Below are positions 15,701 to 24,498 of a stretch of 64,000 bases of DNA, piece by piece. The DNA is from a bacterium (lineage in GTDB: Bacteria; Zhuqueibacterota; Zhuqueibacteria; Residuimicrobiales; Residuimicrobiaceae), in NCBI GenBank assembly GCA_029565685.1, contig JAKQNR010000024.1:186001-250000 (forward strand). Reading direction: 5' to 3'. The first letter of the stretch is position 1. Each line of letters starts with the position of its first letter. A program made the position numbers and the translations under genes. The notes beneath the pieces are model-generated. The model did no database searches. It was not told where the DNA came from and saw only the letters and a list, made by a program, of their open reading frames with translations.

Positions 15701-18700
15701 GGTAAAGGCCTGGCCTGCGGTCAAAATGGAATCCTTATCCGCTCTGAGCCGGAGGTCCAGCCGGATTTGCGCTGGATTCTGAATGCGCATGGCCACTTGG
15801 GCATCGATGTCTCTGCGCGGATTGCGAATCTGCGCGGGCAAAGGGGTGCCAAGCGTTTTCGCTGACAGAATCTTGGCGGTGAACAGCTCTTGCTTTTCGG
15901 ATAGCTTGGCGTTCCAGCTGTCATCGGCCGTGACCGTAAAGCGAACGGTGTCCTTGCTGGCACGGTTCAGCCGCGCAATGGTCATCAGCGAAGGCGTAAT
16001 GATAGAAAGCCCATTGCTCGTCAACTGCACCTGAACGGAATCCACGCCCCCCAGTTCGCCGGTCTCCACAGAGACATTGGTGTGAAAAACCTGTCCACGG
16101 TTGACCAGCCAGTTGCCGCGATCATCACTCACCCGTCCTCTGGGCTGCGCCAGATCGATGCGCACCCAGGACACGCTGCTTACCGAGACCGTATCTTTGC
16201 CCTGAGCCGTTTGAATGGTGGAAGGATTGGGTTGACCGAGGTTGACGTCATATCCCTGCAGCCGGACCGTGATCTCGGCGTTTCCAGCGATGTCGCCGTT
16301 TTTAGTGACCACATAGTATAAGGTGTCAGGAACGCCTCCGCCCGCCAGCTGAAAATTGCCGGAGCGGACCAGGCTCACCGGCGTAATAACGTAATCCGGA
16401 TCGATCTTGCCCTCGGTCTGGATGGTAATGTTGGAACGGTTGACGTCGGTCAGATGCAGCGCCGATTGACCGCTGTTGACCAGCTCTACGTTGATGCGCC
16501 AGTTGCTGTTGCTGTCGCCGGCGTTGATCTCTTCGGTGGAGGAAAACACGCGCAATATCTGCAGCTTTGCGCCGGGCTCTATGTTGGCAGAGGCCTGGTT
16601 GTCCTCTCCTTCGTGCTGCACAGCAGCGATCGCGTTGCTGTTCAAGCCCAGGGACTGAACGATCGAAGAGGTAAAGGCGACTGGACCGGGACGAGACAAC
16701 GCCGTTGCGGTAAATACCACCGTTCCGGTATCCTGACCGGTGATCGTGCCGGGAACGGCCAGCGTGGTTGGCGAGAAAGCAACTTTATCCAGGCTGTCTG
16801 CCTCCAGGTGAACCAGCACATTGCTCACCGGCTCTGATCCCCAGTTTTTGACCGTCACCTTGACGGGAAAACTCTGTCCCATACTGACGTTTTTAGTTGG
16901 ATTGGGCGCCTGATTGACCGTGGCTGTAATCTGCAGCAACGCGGGCGTATAGATCTGCGCGACAGCGATAGAATCATAAGCCGCGAGAATGCGCGCTTGA
17001 GATCCGTCGATGCCGACCGCCTGATTGATCACCGCTAAAAATGTCTCGCCGCTCAGATTTTCCATGCTGTCGGCGCGCACGTCGAAATAAACGACGCTCG
17101 GCTCGCCGATGCCCAAATTCTTGACCAGCCGCTCAGCGCCGTTGAACAGATGCGATTCGACTGCCTGCAGGCCGACGGCGATCTCTTTCAGATTCTGGCC
17201 GCCTTCGTTTTTAACCTCCACGCCGATGCGGAAATTCTGTCCGGTGTTGACATGGACGATGCCGGCTTCGTCGATTCGGTTGGCGTCAGCCACAATAAAG
17301 GTTTTCGTGATGCGCGCCCGCGAGGTGGAGGCGATTTGAACCGACTGCTGCGCCATGGTCTGCAACGGTTCCCGTGCGCTGTCGTTCACATCCCGGGCGG
17401 ACAGCACAGCGGTGATGGCGGCGGTGCCGCTGTTGGGCCCGGTGGTCAGCACCTGATACTCGAGCGTGTCCCGCTCGCCGCCGGCCAGGCGTTGTTTGGC
17501 CGGGGTCAACACCGGCGCCTGAACGGAGAAACCAGGCAGCGAGAACAAAATATCGCCGGCTGCCGGTGCAACCAAATCCAACGCCCCCTGGCCGGCATTA
17601 TACACCAGGACCTGAATGCCCCAGGGAATGCCGCTTCCCGCCGAAATGGTGTCCGCCGTTGTGATCACACGCTCGATAGTCAGAGTGCCGGGCTTTTGGA
17701 TGCGAATGGTCTTGCTGGTGTCAGCCGCCTGCAGCGCCGGAAGAACCGCCACCGGCTCTCCCGTGTTTTCGCTCACCGCTTGCACTACGCGACTGGTAAA
17801 ATGCTCAACCACTGAACCCAACTCAAGATTGGCCGCCTGCACCAGAATGCCGCGCGAGGTCCATTTGGACTGGCCCGCGGCCAACGTGTCGACAGTGGCC
17901 GTCGCTCCGGATGGATCCGGAAAAAGGGACAGATTTTCTCTGGACAACACCCGCACCTGCGCCGATCGAACCGTCTCGCCATTGCCGACGTTGGTCACCT
18001 TGGCGCGAAAATAAAAACGCTGTCCGGCATTGGCCGTCGAGTCGGCAGGAAGGGTCACCACCAGCGTGTCGATGCGCACTCGGGCTGAATCCTGAATGAC
18101 CACGGTCACCTGCGGCGAATTCAGACCATAGACGATGCGATCGCTGTTCAACTCGAGGGCCTCCAGAGCAGCGCTCAGCCGGCACTGGCCCAACACCGCT
18201 GAAGCGGCGCTCACTTCAGACACGGTGTAAACCAGGCTGTCCTCCGCGCCCGCCGCCAGCTGCAGGCCGGCGCCGGATAAAAACGATGTCGGCGGCTGCA
18301 CGGTGAAATAAACGTCGCCTTTGCTGAACATAATGCGCGAAGACCCGCTCGCGGGACGCACTTCCACCCGGCTGCCGCCGTTGTTCCTAACCCCTACGCC
18401 GATTTTCCAGGCGGACTTTTGGCCGCGAGTGACCGCGGGCTGGCTCACGCTCATCTTGGTGATCTCTAGTACCGCCTGGGTCTGCACTGTAACATAGGCC
18501 GAATTGCCCTGCTTGGTTTCATCGCTGTAGGTCTGGGTAATTCGGGCCGAGTCGGTGAGCGACACGGTGCCCGAGATCATCACCACGCCGGCGGCCGTGG
18601 TCGAGGCCACTTCGTTGATGGTGAACGAAAGGGTTTGAGAAGATTTGCCGCGTAGAAACAGACTGCCGTTGTTGAATAGCGCCGGCTTGGTCAGTGAAAA

Positions 18701-21700
18701 ATTGGTGGAAATATTCACATCGTTGCGGAAAAAAGAGAGCTGACTGTTGTTCAGCCGCAGCGTGTTGTCGCCGTTGTTGACCAGCACCATGGAGATCTTC
18801 CATGGTTTGGTCTGACCCGCGGTCACGGTCGGCACGCTGCTGCTCAGCGATTGAATGGTCAACGTCTTGGCGGTGCCGACGTTGGTGCTGTTGTTGCTGA
18901 GCAGGCCGACGCTGCTGAAGGGATTGCCGTTCTCCGTGCCCTTGAGGGTCACGGTCGGGAAATAAACCCCGGCGAGAAAACCGCCGGCGATGGGATTGAG
19001 ATTGAAATATAACACCGTGTTCGCTTGACCGCTGAGGGTGACGCCCAGGGCAGGATCCAAGCTGGCTGAATAATTATTCAATCCATCGCTGAACTCCAGC
19101 TTGGTGCCCGCCGGATCCAGCACCAGCGTGGAGCCGCCCGCGTTGGAGGCGGAGATCTGATAGCGCACCACGTCGCCGGGCGAGACGTAGGCCGGCTGCA
19201 GGCTCTTGGCCACAAAGAGAATTTGCGCCTTGCTCTGAATGGTCAGGTTGTCGCCGAGAACGCCGCTGGCCAGGGCGGTGATGCTTTTGTTGCGATTGGT
19301 TTCAACCGCGGTGACCTGCGCCGCCACGCTCATGGGGCCGATGCGGCTGCCCGAGGACTTGAGCTGAAAGATCAGACTGTCCCTTTTGCCGGCAGCCAAA
19401 ATTCTGCCGCCGCTGCCGGCCAGGCCGCCGGGCAAGCGGAAATAGTAATCCACCGGCTGCCCACCGGAGTCATAGAGCTTGACCCAGGTCTTGCTGCTGT
19501 CCGCCAGATTGAGCTGAACGTCCGAACCGCCTGCCTGATTGCTGACCTGCACCGTCACCCACCAATTGGTGCTTCCCTGCGTGACCGGCTTGCGCGATAC
19601 GCGGACACGGTCGATGACAAAATTGGATGGGGTCTGCAGCTGCACCGTGCCGCGCGCGTCGCTGCCTGAGGTGACCGACTTGATCTCATTGGTGTTGACC
19701 ACGCGATAACCGACCTTGGCGTCCAGCGTCAACACGCTCGCGGCCGCTGCGCCGGTTCTGCGCACAGTATAGATCAGCGTGTCGGATTGACCGGTTTTGA
19801 GATTGGCGCCGTAGCGGGCCAGGGCTGTGGGCCGCGTCAACGTCAGAATCGCCGGGGTTTGAATCAAATCGGTATAAGTCGAATCGAATTGAACCGCAAC
19901 CTCGCTGCCGCCACTGTTCTCCACCAGCACGAATATTTTCCACTCATAGCTGTTGTCGTTCACCGTCACCGCCGGCTGGGAAGGGACGATCCTGCTCACC
20001 CGCACCACTTCAGCCGGCTGCACCTCCACGCTGCCCGAGGCATCGCTGACATAAATGCCGGTGGTGGTCTCGGCGCGGGCGTAAAGGGACATCACGCCGG
20101 TTTCTGCACCGGTTTTCGTTATCGTGTAACGCAGGGTCTTGGTCTGCCCGGCGTTCAGAGTCGCCGTACCGTCGGTGAACGCACTGGGCTGCACGATCGT
20201 GTAGGTGTTGGATAAATCTGTCTGCGCTTTTCGAATGCGCAGAAAAGTTTTCAACCCGTCGAAGGAGAGGGTGACGGCCGAGCTGCCGCTGTTTTTCACG
20301 CTCGCCGAAACGGTCCACACAGCGGTCTGGCTTTGCGTCACAGTGGTCTGCGAAGGCGTTATGCCGGTTATCTGTAGAACCGATGCCTCGCGGTTGATAA
20401 ACGTATCCACCCCGCCGCGAACCGAATAGGTCTGGCTGGAATTCACATCGCTGTAGGATACATTCTGGTACACATAGATGCGGCCCAGCTGAGACTGGTT
20501 GCCGCTGGCAAGATAGTATCGCAGCGTGACGGTCCCTCCGCCGGCCACTGCGGTCGCGTTGTCGCTGTACGGGACCACGGAAAAAGAGGCGGAAACGTCG
20601 GTGATATCATCCTTAAGAAACTGCAGGGTGGAAGAAGTCAGGCCCGCACCGGCTGTGCCGTTGTTCCGGACGTCGCACTCCACCGTTACGCCCCCTTGTC
20701 CCTGATTGAGCGTATCAGCGGACACGCGCACGGCATTCACCTGCAGGGTCGCCTTGCTCTGCACCTGCCAGCTGTGGGTGGTGGCAGCGCCGTTGCTGTC
20801 GGTCATGGTCAGTGTGTCCAGTTTGCCGGAGACGAAACCGTTGATGGTTATGGTGGTCAACGCCGCGTCCTCTTCCACCCGAACCTGGAACTGAAGAGTC
20901 GCCTGTCCTGCGGCGGGAAGAGTGGTCAGTCCATCCACCCGCGTAACCTGATAATCATCGGTGTAAGCGGTGCCTCCGCTGTAAAATTGCAGAGTCGCCT
21001 GAACATTGGTCAATGCACGATCGCTGCTGTTGGCCACCTCCATCATCACCACGGCGTTGGTTTGACCGCGGCTTACCTTGAGATTGCTGCTGTAAATGCG
21101 ATTGATGGTCAGAGAACTGACCTCGATGGCCGTCTGGCCCAACAGCGTCGGCGTGCTGTTGTCGCGCACCAGCAGATTTTGCCTGCCCGCTGTCTGCAAT
21201 TTGAAATAGCTGCCGGAGAAGGTGTGCGAACCGGCATCGCTGGTTGTAAAGGTGTAGGGGTTGCTGCTGTTGTGATAGAGATAAGCGTTCACATCCGTGG
21301 AGGTGAAATAGACCTTGCCGGTGTAATTGGTCTTTAGGTTGGCGAACGCATCATAGGCTTTGACCGTCACCCCGCTGGGAAAATTGGCGCCCGCGGCAAT
21401 GGCCGACGGCGCGCCGCTGATGGTGAAATAGCTCAATGCGCCGGGATTCACCACGATATCGGTGGTACGAATGACGCCGGCGTTGCCTGAGACCACCCCG
21501 CGCAGGGTCACCGCCTCGGCGCACACCAGCACCTGCGGCGAACTGCCGCTGCCATTGACCACCGGAATGTTGGTCAAAGTGGCCGCGGCGTTTTTGTTGG
21601 GCGCTTCGCTGGCGCCTACGGTTGCGTTGATCAGAATCGTGCCGTTGGCGGCATTGCCAAACGCGTCCCTTGCATTGGTGACGTTGATGGGAAATTGCTG

Positions 21701-23527
21701 ACCTGCGATCTGAGGAGTGGCCACGCCGAAGGTAAAACCGGCAATAGCCGCAGGCTGCACCAGAACCGGCGCAGTGGTCTTACTCAAACTGGGACTGACC
21801 GTGCGCGCCGTAATGGTCTGCGAGCCGCTGGTTCGCAACTGAAAGTTGGTGCCAGGGACAAACACATCGCCTGAGGTGATGGCAAGCGGACTGGCATTCG
21901 TGAAGGTTAAAAGCGCCTGGCCGTCGCTGCTGGTAAAGTACAGGCTGCCGCTGTAATTGGTCTTGATGTTGCCGTAAGCATCGAGTACGCGGATGCGCAG
22001 ACCGTTGACGCCGAAGGTCTGTCCGGCGACAACCGACGTGGGCATAGCCGGTTCGCCGGTCACCTGCAGATCAGCGGCTGCGCCGGGCAAAACGCTTGCA
22101 GAGGCCGTTTGAACGACGCCGGCCGCCATGGTGGCTTTCAAGACCACCGCGGATTCACTGAGATAAAGTCTAGAGTTGGCGGCGCCGGAACCATTGATCA
22201 CTTGGACCGCGGTCAATTGGGGGGCCAAGCCGCTCAATGAGGTGTGCGGATTCGAATCGTCAAACGTGATCATCGCGGCGCCGTTTATGGGGTTGCCGGC
22301 GGCATCCTTAGCGTTGGAAATGGTGACGGGAAAATCAACGCCGGCGGTGATCGGGTTGCCGTTGTTTACAGACAAGGAAAAGCTGGCTATGCTGCCCGCT
22401 GTAACGGTGATGACATCCGTAGTGTCGCGCAACGGCGTGGGTTGATTGTCATAAACTATGATCCGCTGCTGGCCGGCTTTAGTCAGCTTAAATTCGCTGC
22501 CCGGGAAGGTGTGTTGGCCGTCGTCAGTAGGATTTGTCTCGAATTGATAGCTGGGTGGAAGCAATTTGTTGTCATCAGGAACAACAACATTAAAAGTGAC
22601 TGTTCTATTGTAGGTTTTAGCCAAATTCCCATAAGGATCATACGCAGTCACTTTGATGTCATTGCTAAAGCTGGCGCCGGATTGTACGGTGGTGGGTTCA
22701 CCGCTGATCACTAGGCGCGATGCATCCGTATGCCACACGGAAATATCAACATCTTTAACAACGCTGGATCTACTTGTGCCGCGCAATTTCACCGACTCTT
22801 GTTTGAATAAAATCTGCGGCGCTGACCCGGCGCCATTTCGAACAAGGATGGGATTCAGTTTCGCAGTGGTGCCATCCGGTGCTGGATTAGCGCCGACAAC
22901 AGCGGAAACGGAGACGGTATCGACAGCAGGATTTCCGTACTCGTCCAAAGCATTGGTGACAAACAGTTCAAAAGGGACGCCCGCGGTTTTTGTAGACGGA
23001 GTGCTTCCTATTCCAAAATTATAATTGTGGATCGGCCCATCAATATGAAACGGCAAAGAGGCGCCGGAATCAATAATGGTATAGGCGTTATCCAGCGTCT
23101 GCACTGTGATGATATTATCCAGCTTTCTGCCCGACGGATTGCCCACCAGGGCCAGCCAGATGGAGACCGTGCTGCCGGCGCCTACAGACGTTCCGCTTCC
23201 ATCCCGTGTGCACAGAACTGAATCGCCGCTCACCGCCGGCGCCAGAAATCCGCCGTCCAGATGCGAAGCGTCGGCGGACATGACCGCGATCACGGAGGAG
23301 AGATCAAAATCCGCGGCGTCGGGAAAAACCAGACGAATTTTTCCATCAGCAGGCAGTCCGGCGCCGGTGGTGGAGAGTGTAAAGGTGAATTTGTGCAAAG
23401 CGGGCGTATTGCTGGCATAGGAGGTCAGGCTGTCTTCGACTCCGCTCAGGATGCCGGGAGCAGCCGGCAAGGAAACCGCCAGAACAAAAATAAGGAATGC
23501 CGTTTTTATCTTGAAACGTGGTAGCAA
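12782..23527 (-). CDS. giant secreted repeat protein (3581 residues) with type IX-like C-terminal domain
   Basis: Predicted surface or extracellular protein. A hydrophobic signal peptide (residues 4-23) is followed by an N-terminal domain (about 25-150) also present in the small upstream gene. Next come immunoglobulin/filamin-like repeats of about 120-130 residues with the phrases AYDxYGN, YxGxVxFTS and GxHTFxGxxFKL. Then follows a very long array of CARDB-like repeats of about 120-140 residues marked by VxxGQxxxWxIxVxVxNxG. Near the end YPNPF opens a FlgD-like/Por-secretion C-terminal domain with the WDGRNGRGQRVMSGVYLAYL type of motif, ending in ISKIAVIR. The TTG start lies one base after the stop of the upstream gene, and its own stop overlaps the PorV-like start. 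No catalytic domain was recognised. Adhesion or a scaffold role is an inference. The frame is unbroken over 10.7 kb. Confidence 0.85.
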   Translation of the reverse strand: MLPRFKIKTAFLIFVLAVSLPAAPGILSGVEDSLTSYASNTPALHKFTFTLSTTGAGLPADGKIRLVFPDAADFDLSSVIAVMSADASHLDGGFLAPAVSGDSVLCTRDGSGTSVGAGSTVSIWLALVGNPSGRKLDNIITVQTLDNAYTIIDSGASLPFHIDGPIHNYNFGIGSTPSTKTAGVPFELFVTNALDEYGNPAVDTVSVSAVVGANPAPDGTTAKLNPILVRNGAGSAPQILFKQESVKLRGTSRSSVVKDVDISVWHTDASRLVISGEPTTVQSGASFSNDIKVTAYDPYGNLAKTYNRTVTFNVVVPDDNKLLPPSYQFETNPTDDGQHTFPGSEFKLTKAGQQRIIVYDNQPTPLRDTTDVITVTAGSIASFSLSVNNGNPITAGVDFPVTISNAKDAAGNPINGAAMITFDDSNPHTSLSGLAPQLTAVQVINGSGAANSRLYLSESAVVLKATMAAGVVQTASASVLPGAAADLQVTGEPAMPTSVVAGQTFGVNGLRIRVLDAYGNIKTNYSGSLYFTSSDGQALLTFTNASPLAITSGDVFVPGTNFQLRTSGSQTITARTVSPSLSKTTAPVLVQPAAIAGFTFGVATPQIAGQQFPINVTNARDAFGNAANGTILINATVGASEAPNKNAAATLTNIPVVNGSGSSPQVLVCAEAVTLRGVVSGNAGVIRTTDIVVNPGALSYFTISGAPSAIAAGANFPSGVTVKAYDAFANLKTNYTGKVYFTSTDVNAYLYHNSSNPYTFTTSDAGSHTFSGSYFKLQTAGRQNLLVRDNSTPTLLGQTAIEVSSLTINRIYSSNLKVSRGQTNAVVMMEVANSSDRALTNVQATLQFYSGGTAYTDDYQVTRVDGLTTLPAAGQATLQFQVRVEEDAALTTITINGFVSGKLDTLTMTDSNGAATTHSWQVQSKATLQVNAVRVSADTLNQGQGGVTVECDVRNNGTAGAGLTSSTLQFLKDDITDVSASFSVVPYSDNATAVAGGGTVTLRYYLASGNQSQLGRIYVYQNVSYSDVNSSQTYSVRGGVDTFINREASVLQITGITPSQTTVTQSQTAVWTVSASVKNSGSSAVTLSFDGLKTFLRIRKAQTDLSNTYTIVQPSAFTDGTATLNAGQTKTLRYTITKTGAETGVMSLYARAETTTGIYVSDASGSVEVQPAEVVRVSRIVPSQPAVTVNDNSYEWKIFVLVENSGGSEVAVQFDSTYTDLIQTPAILTLTRPTALARYGANLKTGQSDTLIYTVRRTGAAAASVLTLDAKVGYRVVNTNEIKSVTSGSDARGTVQLQTPSNFVIDRVRVSRKPVTQGSTNWWVTVQVSNQAGGSDVQLNLADSSKTWVKLYDSGGQPVDYYFRLPGGLAGSGGRILAAGKRDSLIFQLKSSGSRIGPMSVAAQVTAVETNRNKSITALASGVLGDNLTIQSKAQILFVAKSLQPAYVSPGDVVRYQISASNAGGSTLVLDPAGTKLEFSDGLNNYSASLDPALGVTLSGQANTVLYFNLNPIAGGFLAGVYFPTVTLKGTENGNPFSSVGLLSNNSTNVGTAKTLTIQSLSSSVPTVTAGQTKPWKISMVLVNNGDNTLRLNNSQLSFFRNDVNISTNFSLTKPALFNNGSLFLRGKSSQTLSFTINEVASTTAAGVVMISGTVSLTDSARITQTYSDETKQGNSAYVTVQTQAVLEITKMSVSQPAVTRGQKSAWKIGVGVRNNGGSRVEVRPASGSSRIMFSKGDVYFTVQPPTSFLSGAGLQLAAGAEDSLVYTVSEVSAASAVLGQCRLSAALEALELNSDRIVYGLNSPQVTVVIQDSARVRIDTLVVTLPADSTANAGQRFYFRAKVTNVGNGETVRSAQVRVLSRENLSLFPDPSGATATVDTLAAGQSKWTSRGILVQAANLELGSVVEHFTSRVVQAVSENTGEPVAVLPALQAADTSKTIRIQKPGTLTIERVITTADTISAGSGIPWGIQVLVYNAGQGALDLVAPAAGDILFSLPGFSVQAPVLTPAKQRLAGGERDTLEYQVLTTGPNSGTAAITAVLSARDVNDSAREPLQTMAQQSVQIASTSRARITKTFIVADANRIDEAGIVHVNTGQNFRIGVEVKNEGGQNLKEIAVGLQAVESHLFNGAERLVKNLGIGEPSVVYFDVRADSMENLSGETFLAVINQAVGIDGSQARILAAYDSIAVAQIYTPALLQITATVNQAPNPTKNVSMGQSFPVKVTVKNWGSEPVSNVLVHLEADSLDKVAFSPTTLAVPGTITGQDTGTVVFTATALSRPGPVAFTSSIVQSLGLNSNAIAAVQHEGEDNQASANIEPGAKLQILRVFSSTEEINAGDSNSNWRINVELVNSGQSALHLTDVNRSNITIQTEGKIDPDYVITPVSLVRSGNFQLAGGGVPDTLYYVVTKNGDIAGNAEITVRLQGYDVNLGQPNPSTIQTAQGKDTVSVSSVSWVRIDLAQPRGRVSDDRGNWLVNRGQVFHTNVSVETGELGGVDSVQVQLTSNGLSIITPSLMTIARLNRASKDTVRFTVTADDSWNAKLSEKQELFTAKILSAKTLGTPLPAQIRNPRRDIDAQVAMRIQNPAQIRLDLRLRADKDSILTAGQAFTVIARMTNLGSAPLDSGRIRLELPEYFTLTDEAGAERDFYIVNDTQAVEDSFHVTAPNFESLNDIIRCQIIAAPEDLNSRAPAPLLADGRDSIRVSTSRSGLFLSNSRIFSPNGALAGELSTLQYIGLQTEIQATPNLSNVKVTLELPSGMGYSPNLETPLQREISSFPALIQWTVRAPDKAVAAPHHFYIRAEGRTDLSTKSTLDSIRINRVVTRAQLSMQPLMVSSPLEAIQSPGGVFSAGQSATLSTLVTNSGTARVSQGKIRIDFLESGFTLAAGETAEKIFTISTSVTWNVIAPLKPSVETKQIEIRMTAIPVDEHTGQEADIIGFPNSTLSVLTIEAGAISSGVPSITAPAGAIDKQISTDQSFEVTLSVTTRRVVQDKITAQLMFSNPEYKIDQETKSVTYGENQKVQWTVTAPSTVSKTTADSFYVIVRGYDERSPSTTRSLTSSKTTVQLQNKTVFSMRPAITQPDSLNQYVVSTDEDFILTSRLIARGAPHETADPFVVQMTKPVEFTTTDSLEQSKVRAHPYWRLRAPSKKPEGLSIFRFRLKRVPRDLNSNQYAAIENIEESYSIQVVRRAEVSVAATLSDTAMVSYAPVRIGSVFNIYGYLGNSGEAGFVGAPALSFKLPSGYTLLSKTGGDTVIWRVRAPETISDVPDTFTVKLFAPLPVDQYSRKTVLVKKDSARVIIKREAGMLVIKPNTVKSGATTVKGARDLAMMGFSLRNKDISLNSRSVLDTLRLEFRDKKGNEIKASEVVSRIAAVNAVDRQVLAELSPPPASSKVLLDFTVLHADTIRDSEDFRVALLVDVLDEPINADFQLTIDSASAVIARDALSRYRLLLADSTEKRVSVLAYSSGAVVLIDQKLEASFCNYPNPFGTSARPETRFVYYLQQPSDLELKIFTLTGDLVFSWDLKKAEHPAETSAGLHDGDIYWDGRNGRGQRVMSGVYLAYLSVEGGQVAISKIAVIR

Positions 23528-23528
23528 G

Positions 23529-23993
23529 TTATAACCTGTCCGCTTTCCGTAGAGTGATTTCAGCCCGTTGTCGGCTGGTCTGCAAGGCGCTCTCCTCCCG
23601 GTGCAGCAGCAGCCACTCCGGCGCTGCGGGGATGGTTTCAGCGACCACCGCAGCGAGAATCAGATCAACCACGGTTCCAGCGGTGATCGTTTTACCCAGG
23701 CCGCTGCGCTGCGCCCACACTGTATCCGCATGAACCCGGACCAGCCAGCCGCCGTCTATGCTGCGCGAATCCGCCATCATCATTTTGCTCAAGTCAAATC
23801 CTGATGGAAAAACCACGGCCAAACCGGCCCTGGGGCTGAGCTCCTGATCCGCGGTAAAAGAGAAAACATAGACCGCCGGCGTTCCCGCCGCTGTGCTGGT
23901 GGCGGTCACCGTTAGACCGCTCTGCGCCAGGCCCAGGCCGGCAATGAGTAAAAGGAAAGAAAAAGAACTATATAACCTTCTGCAACTCATCAT
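23529..23993 (-). CDS. small exported protein related to the N-terminal domain of the giant protein
   Basis: A 154-residue protein with a signal peptide (about residues 6-24, ending GLGLAQ). Its body shares the pattern of the first domain of the 3581-residue protein: FSFT, then VFPxGFDLS, a S-x-DGG motif, DTV, a RSGxG turn and AGT-V-LA. The two therefore look like paralogous domains. Two adjacent ATG codons (23993 and 23990) follow the promoter at 24073-24101, and both fit the signal peptide. The frame continues upstream, but those codons overlap the promoter. The stop is one base before the TTG start of the giant gene. Function is unknown; it might cap, chaperone or partner the giant protein. 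Confidence 0.75.
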   Translation of the reverse strand: MMSCRRLYSSFSFLLLIAGLGLAQSGLTVTATSTAAGTPAVYVFSFTADQELSPRAGLAVVFPSGFDLSKMMMADSRSIDGGWLVRVHADTVWAQRSGLGKTITAGTVVDLILAAVVAETIPAAPEWLLLHREESALQTSRQRAEITLRKADRL

Positions 23994-24072
23994 GATGCTT
24001 TTTGTTTCACTTTGATGTGCATTTTGTCCGCATGCGATACATTTTTCGGCCATAAATAGAATAAAAATCGGC

Positions 24073-24101
24073 CATTTACACGCCGAATCAGTAATATGCA
24101 A
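24073..24101 (-). promoter_or_regulatory. possible promoter of the giant-protein operon
   Basis: Minus-strand TTGCAT (24096-24101) is followed after 17 bases by TAAATG (24073-24078), about 80 bases before the proposed ATG. The match is moderate, but spacing and -10 form resemble the clearer promoters of this window. Confidence 0.4.
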
Positions 24102-24498
24102 ATTTTATACCAATCTTGAGCTGAGAGAGCGCTTTCATCTCTGATTTGGGGGGAGTCACCTTTCCATGTTGTCTGTCTGAGATAGATGCCGCCATCTATC
24201 GCTGCTCGAATGACCATCGTGTCGGATGGTGCAACGCGTTCACGCTGTATTACTGAGGAGCTGAGGATCTGGCGCCGCTCACCGGGTTGTTATGAAAAGG
24301 TGTTCTCGCCACCTGTTCTACTCTTCACCGGCGCCAATCGATGTAATTTAAATCACAAACCGGCCCTTTTCTCCCAGGCCGGCCGGGCAAAAACGCAACC
24401 AGCGTATCAAAAAAAGCCTGAGTCCAGTTGAAGCTTTGTATAGGCACATTCCATCTCAGGTAAAGCGATCGATGGAAACCTGCGTTTGAATGCGCATC
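24102..24498. other. intergenic region between the giant-protein operon and the TPR gene
   Basis: Apart from the terminator-like hairpin near 24350-24382, nothing was recognised. Short open frames on both strands lack a convincing ribosome site, composition or family resemblance. This is the longest gene-free stretch left of oriC, so it is a natural place for transcription of the 24-to-6.9 kb operon to begin. Confidence 0.5.
24350..24382 (-). terminator. probable terminator of the TPR/aspC unit
   Basis: GGCCGG (24377-24382) and CCGGCC (24360-24365) form a six-pair G-C stem followed on the minus strand by TTTGTGATTT. The T tract is interrupted, so confidence is moderate. It lies about 115 bases past the stop of the TPR gene. 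Confidence 0.4.

Noticed and set aside
24186-24431. 81-codon plus-strand frame in the large intergenic gap
   Set aside because: No ribosome site, no recognisable motif, opposite to all neighbours, and it runs through a terminator-like hairpin.
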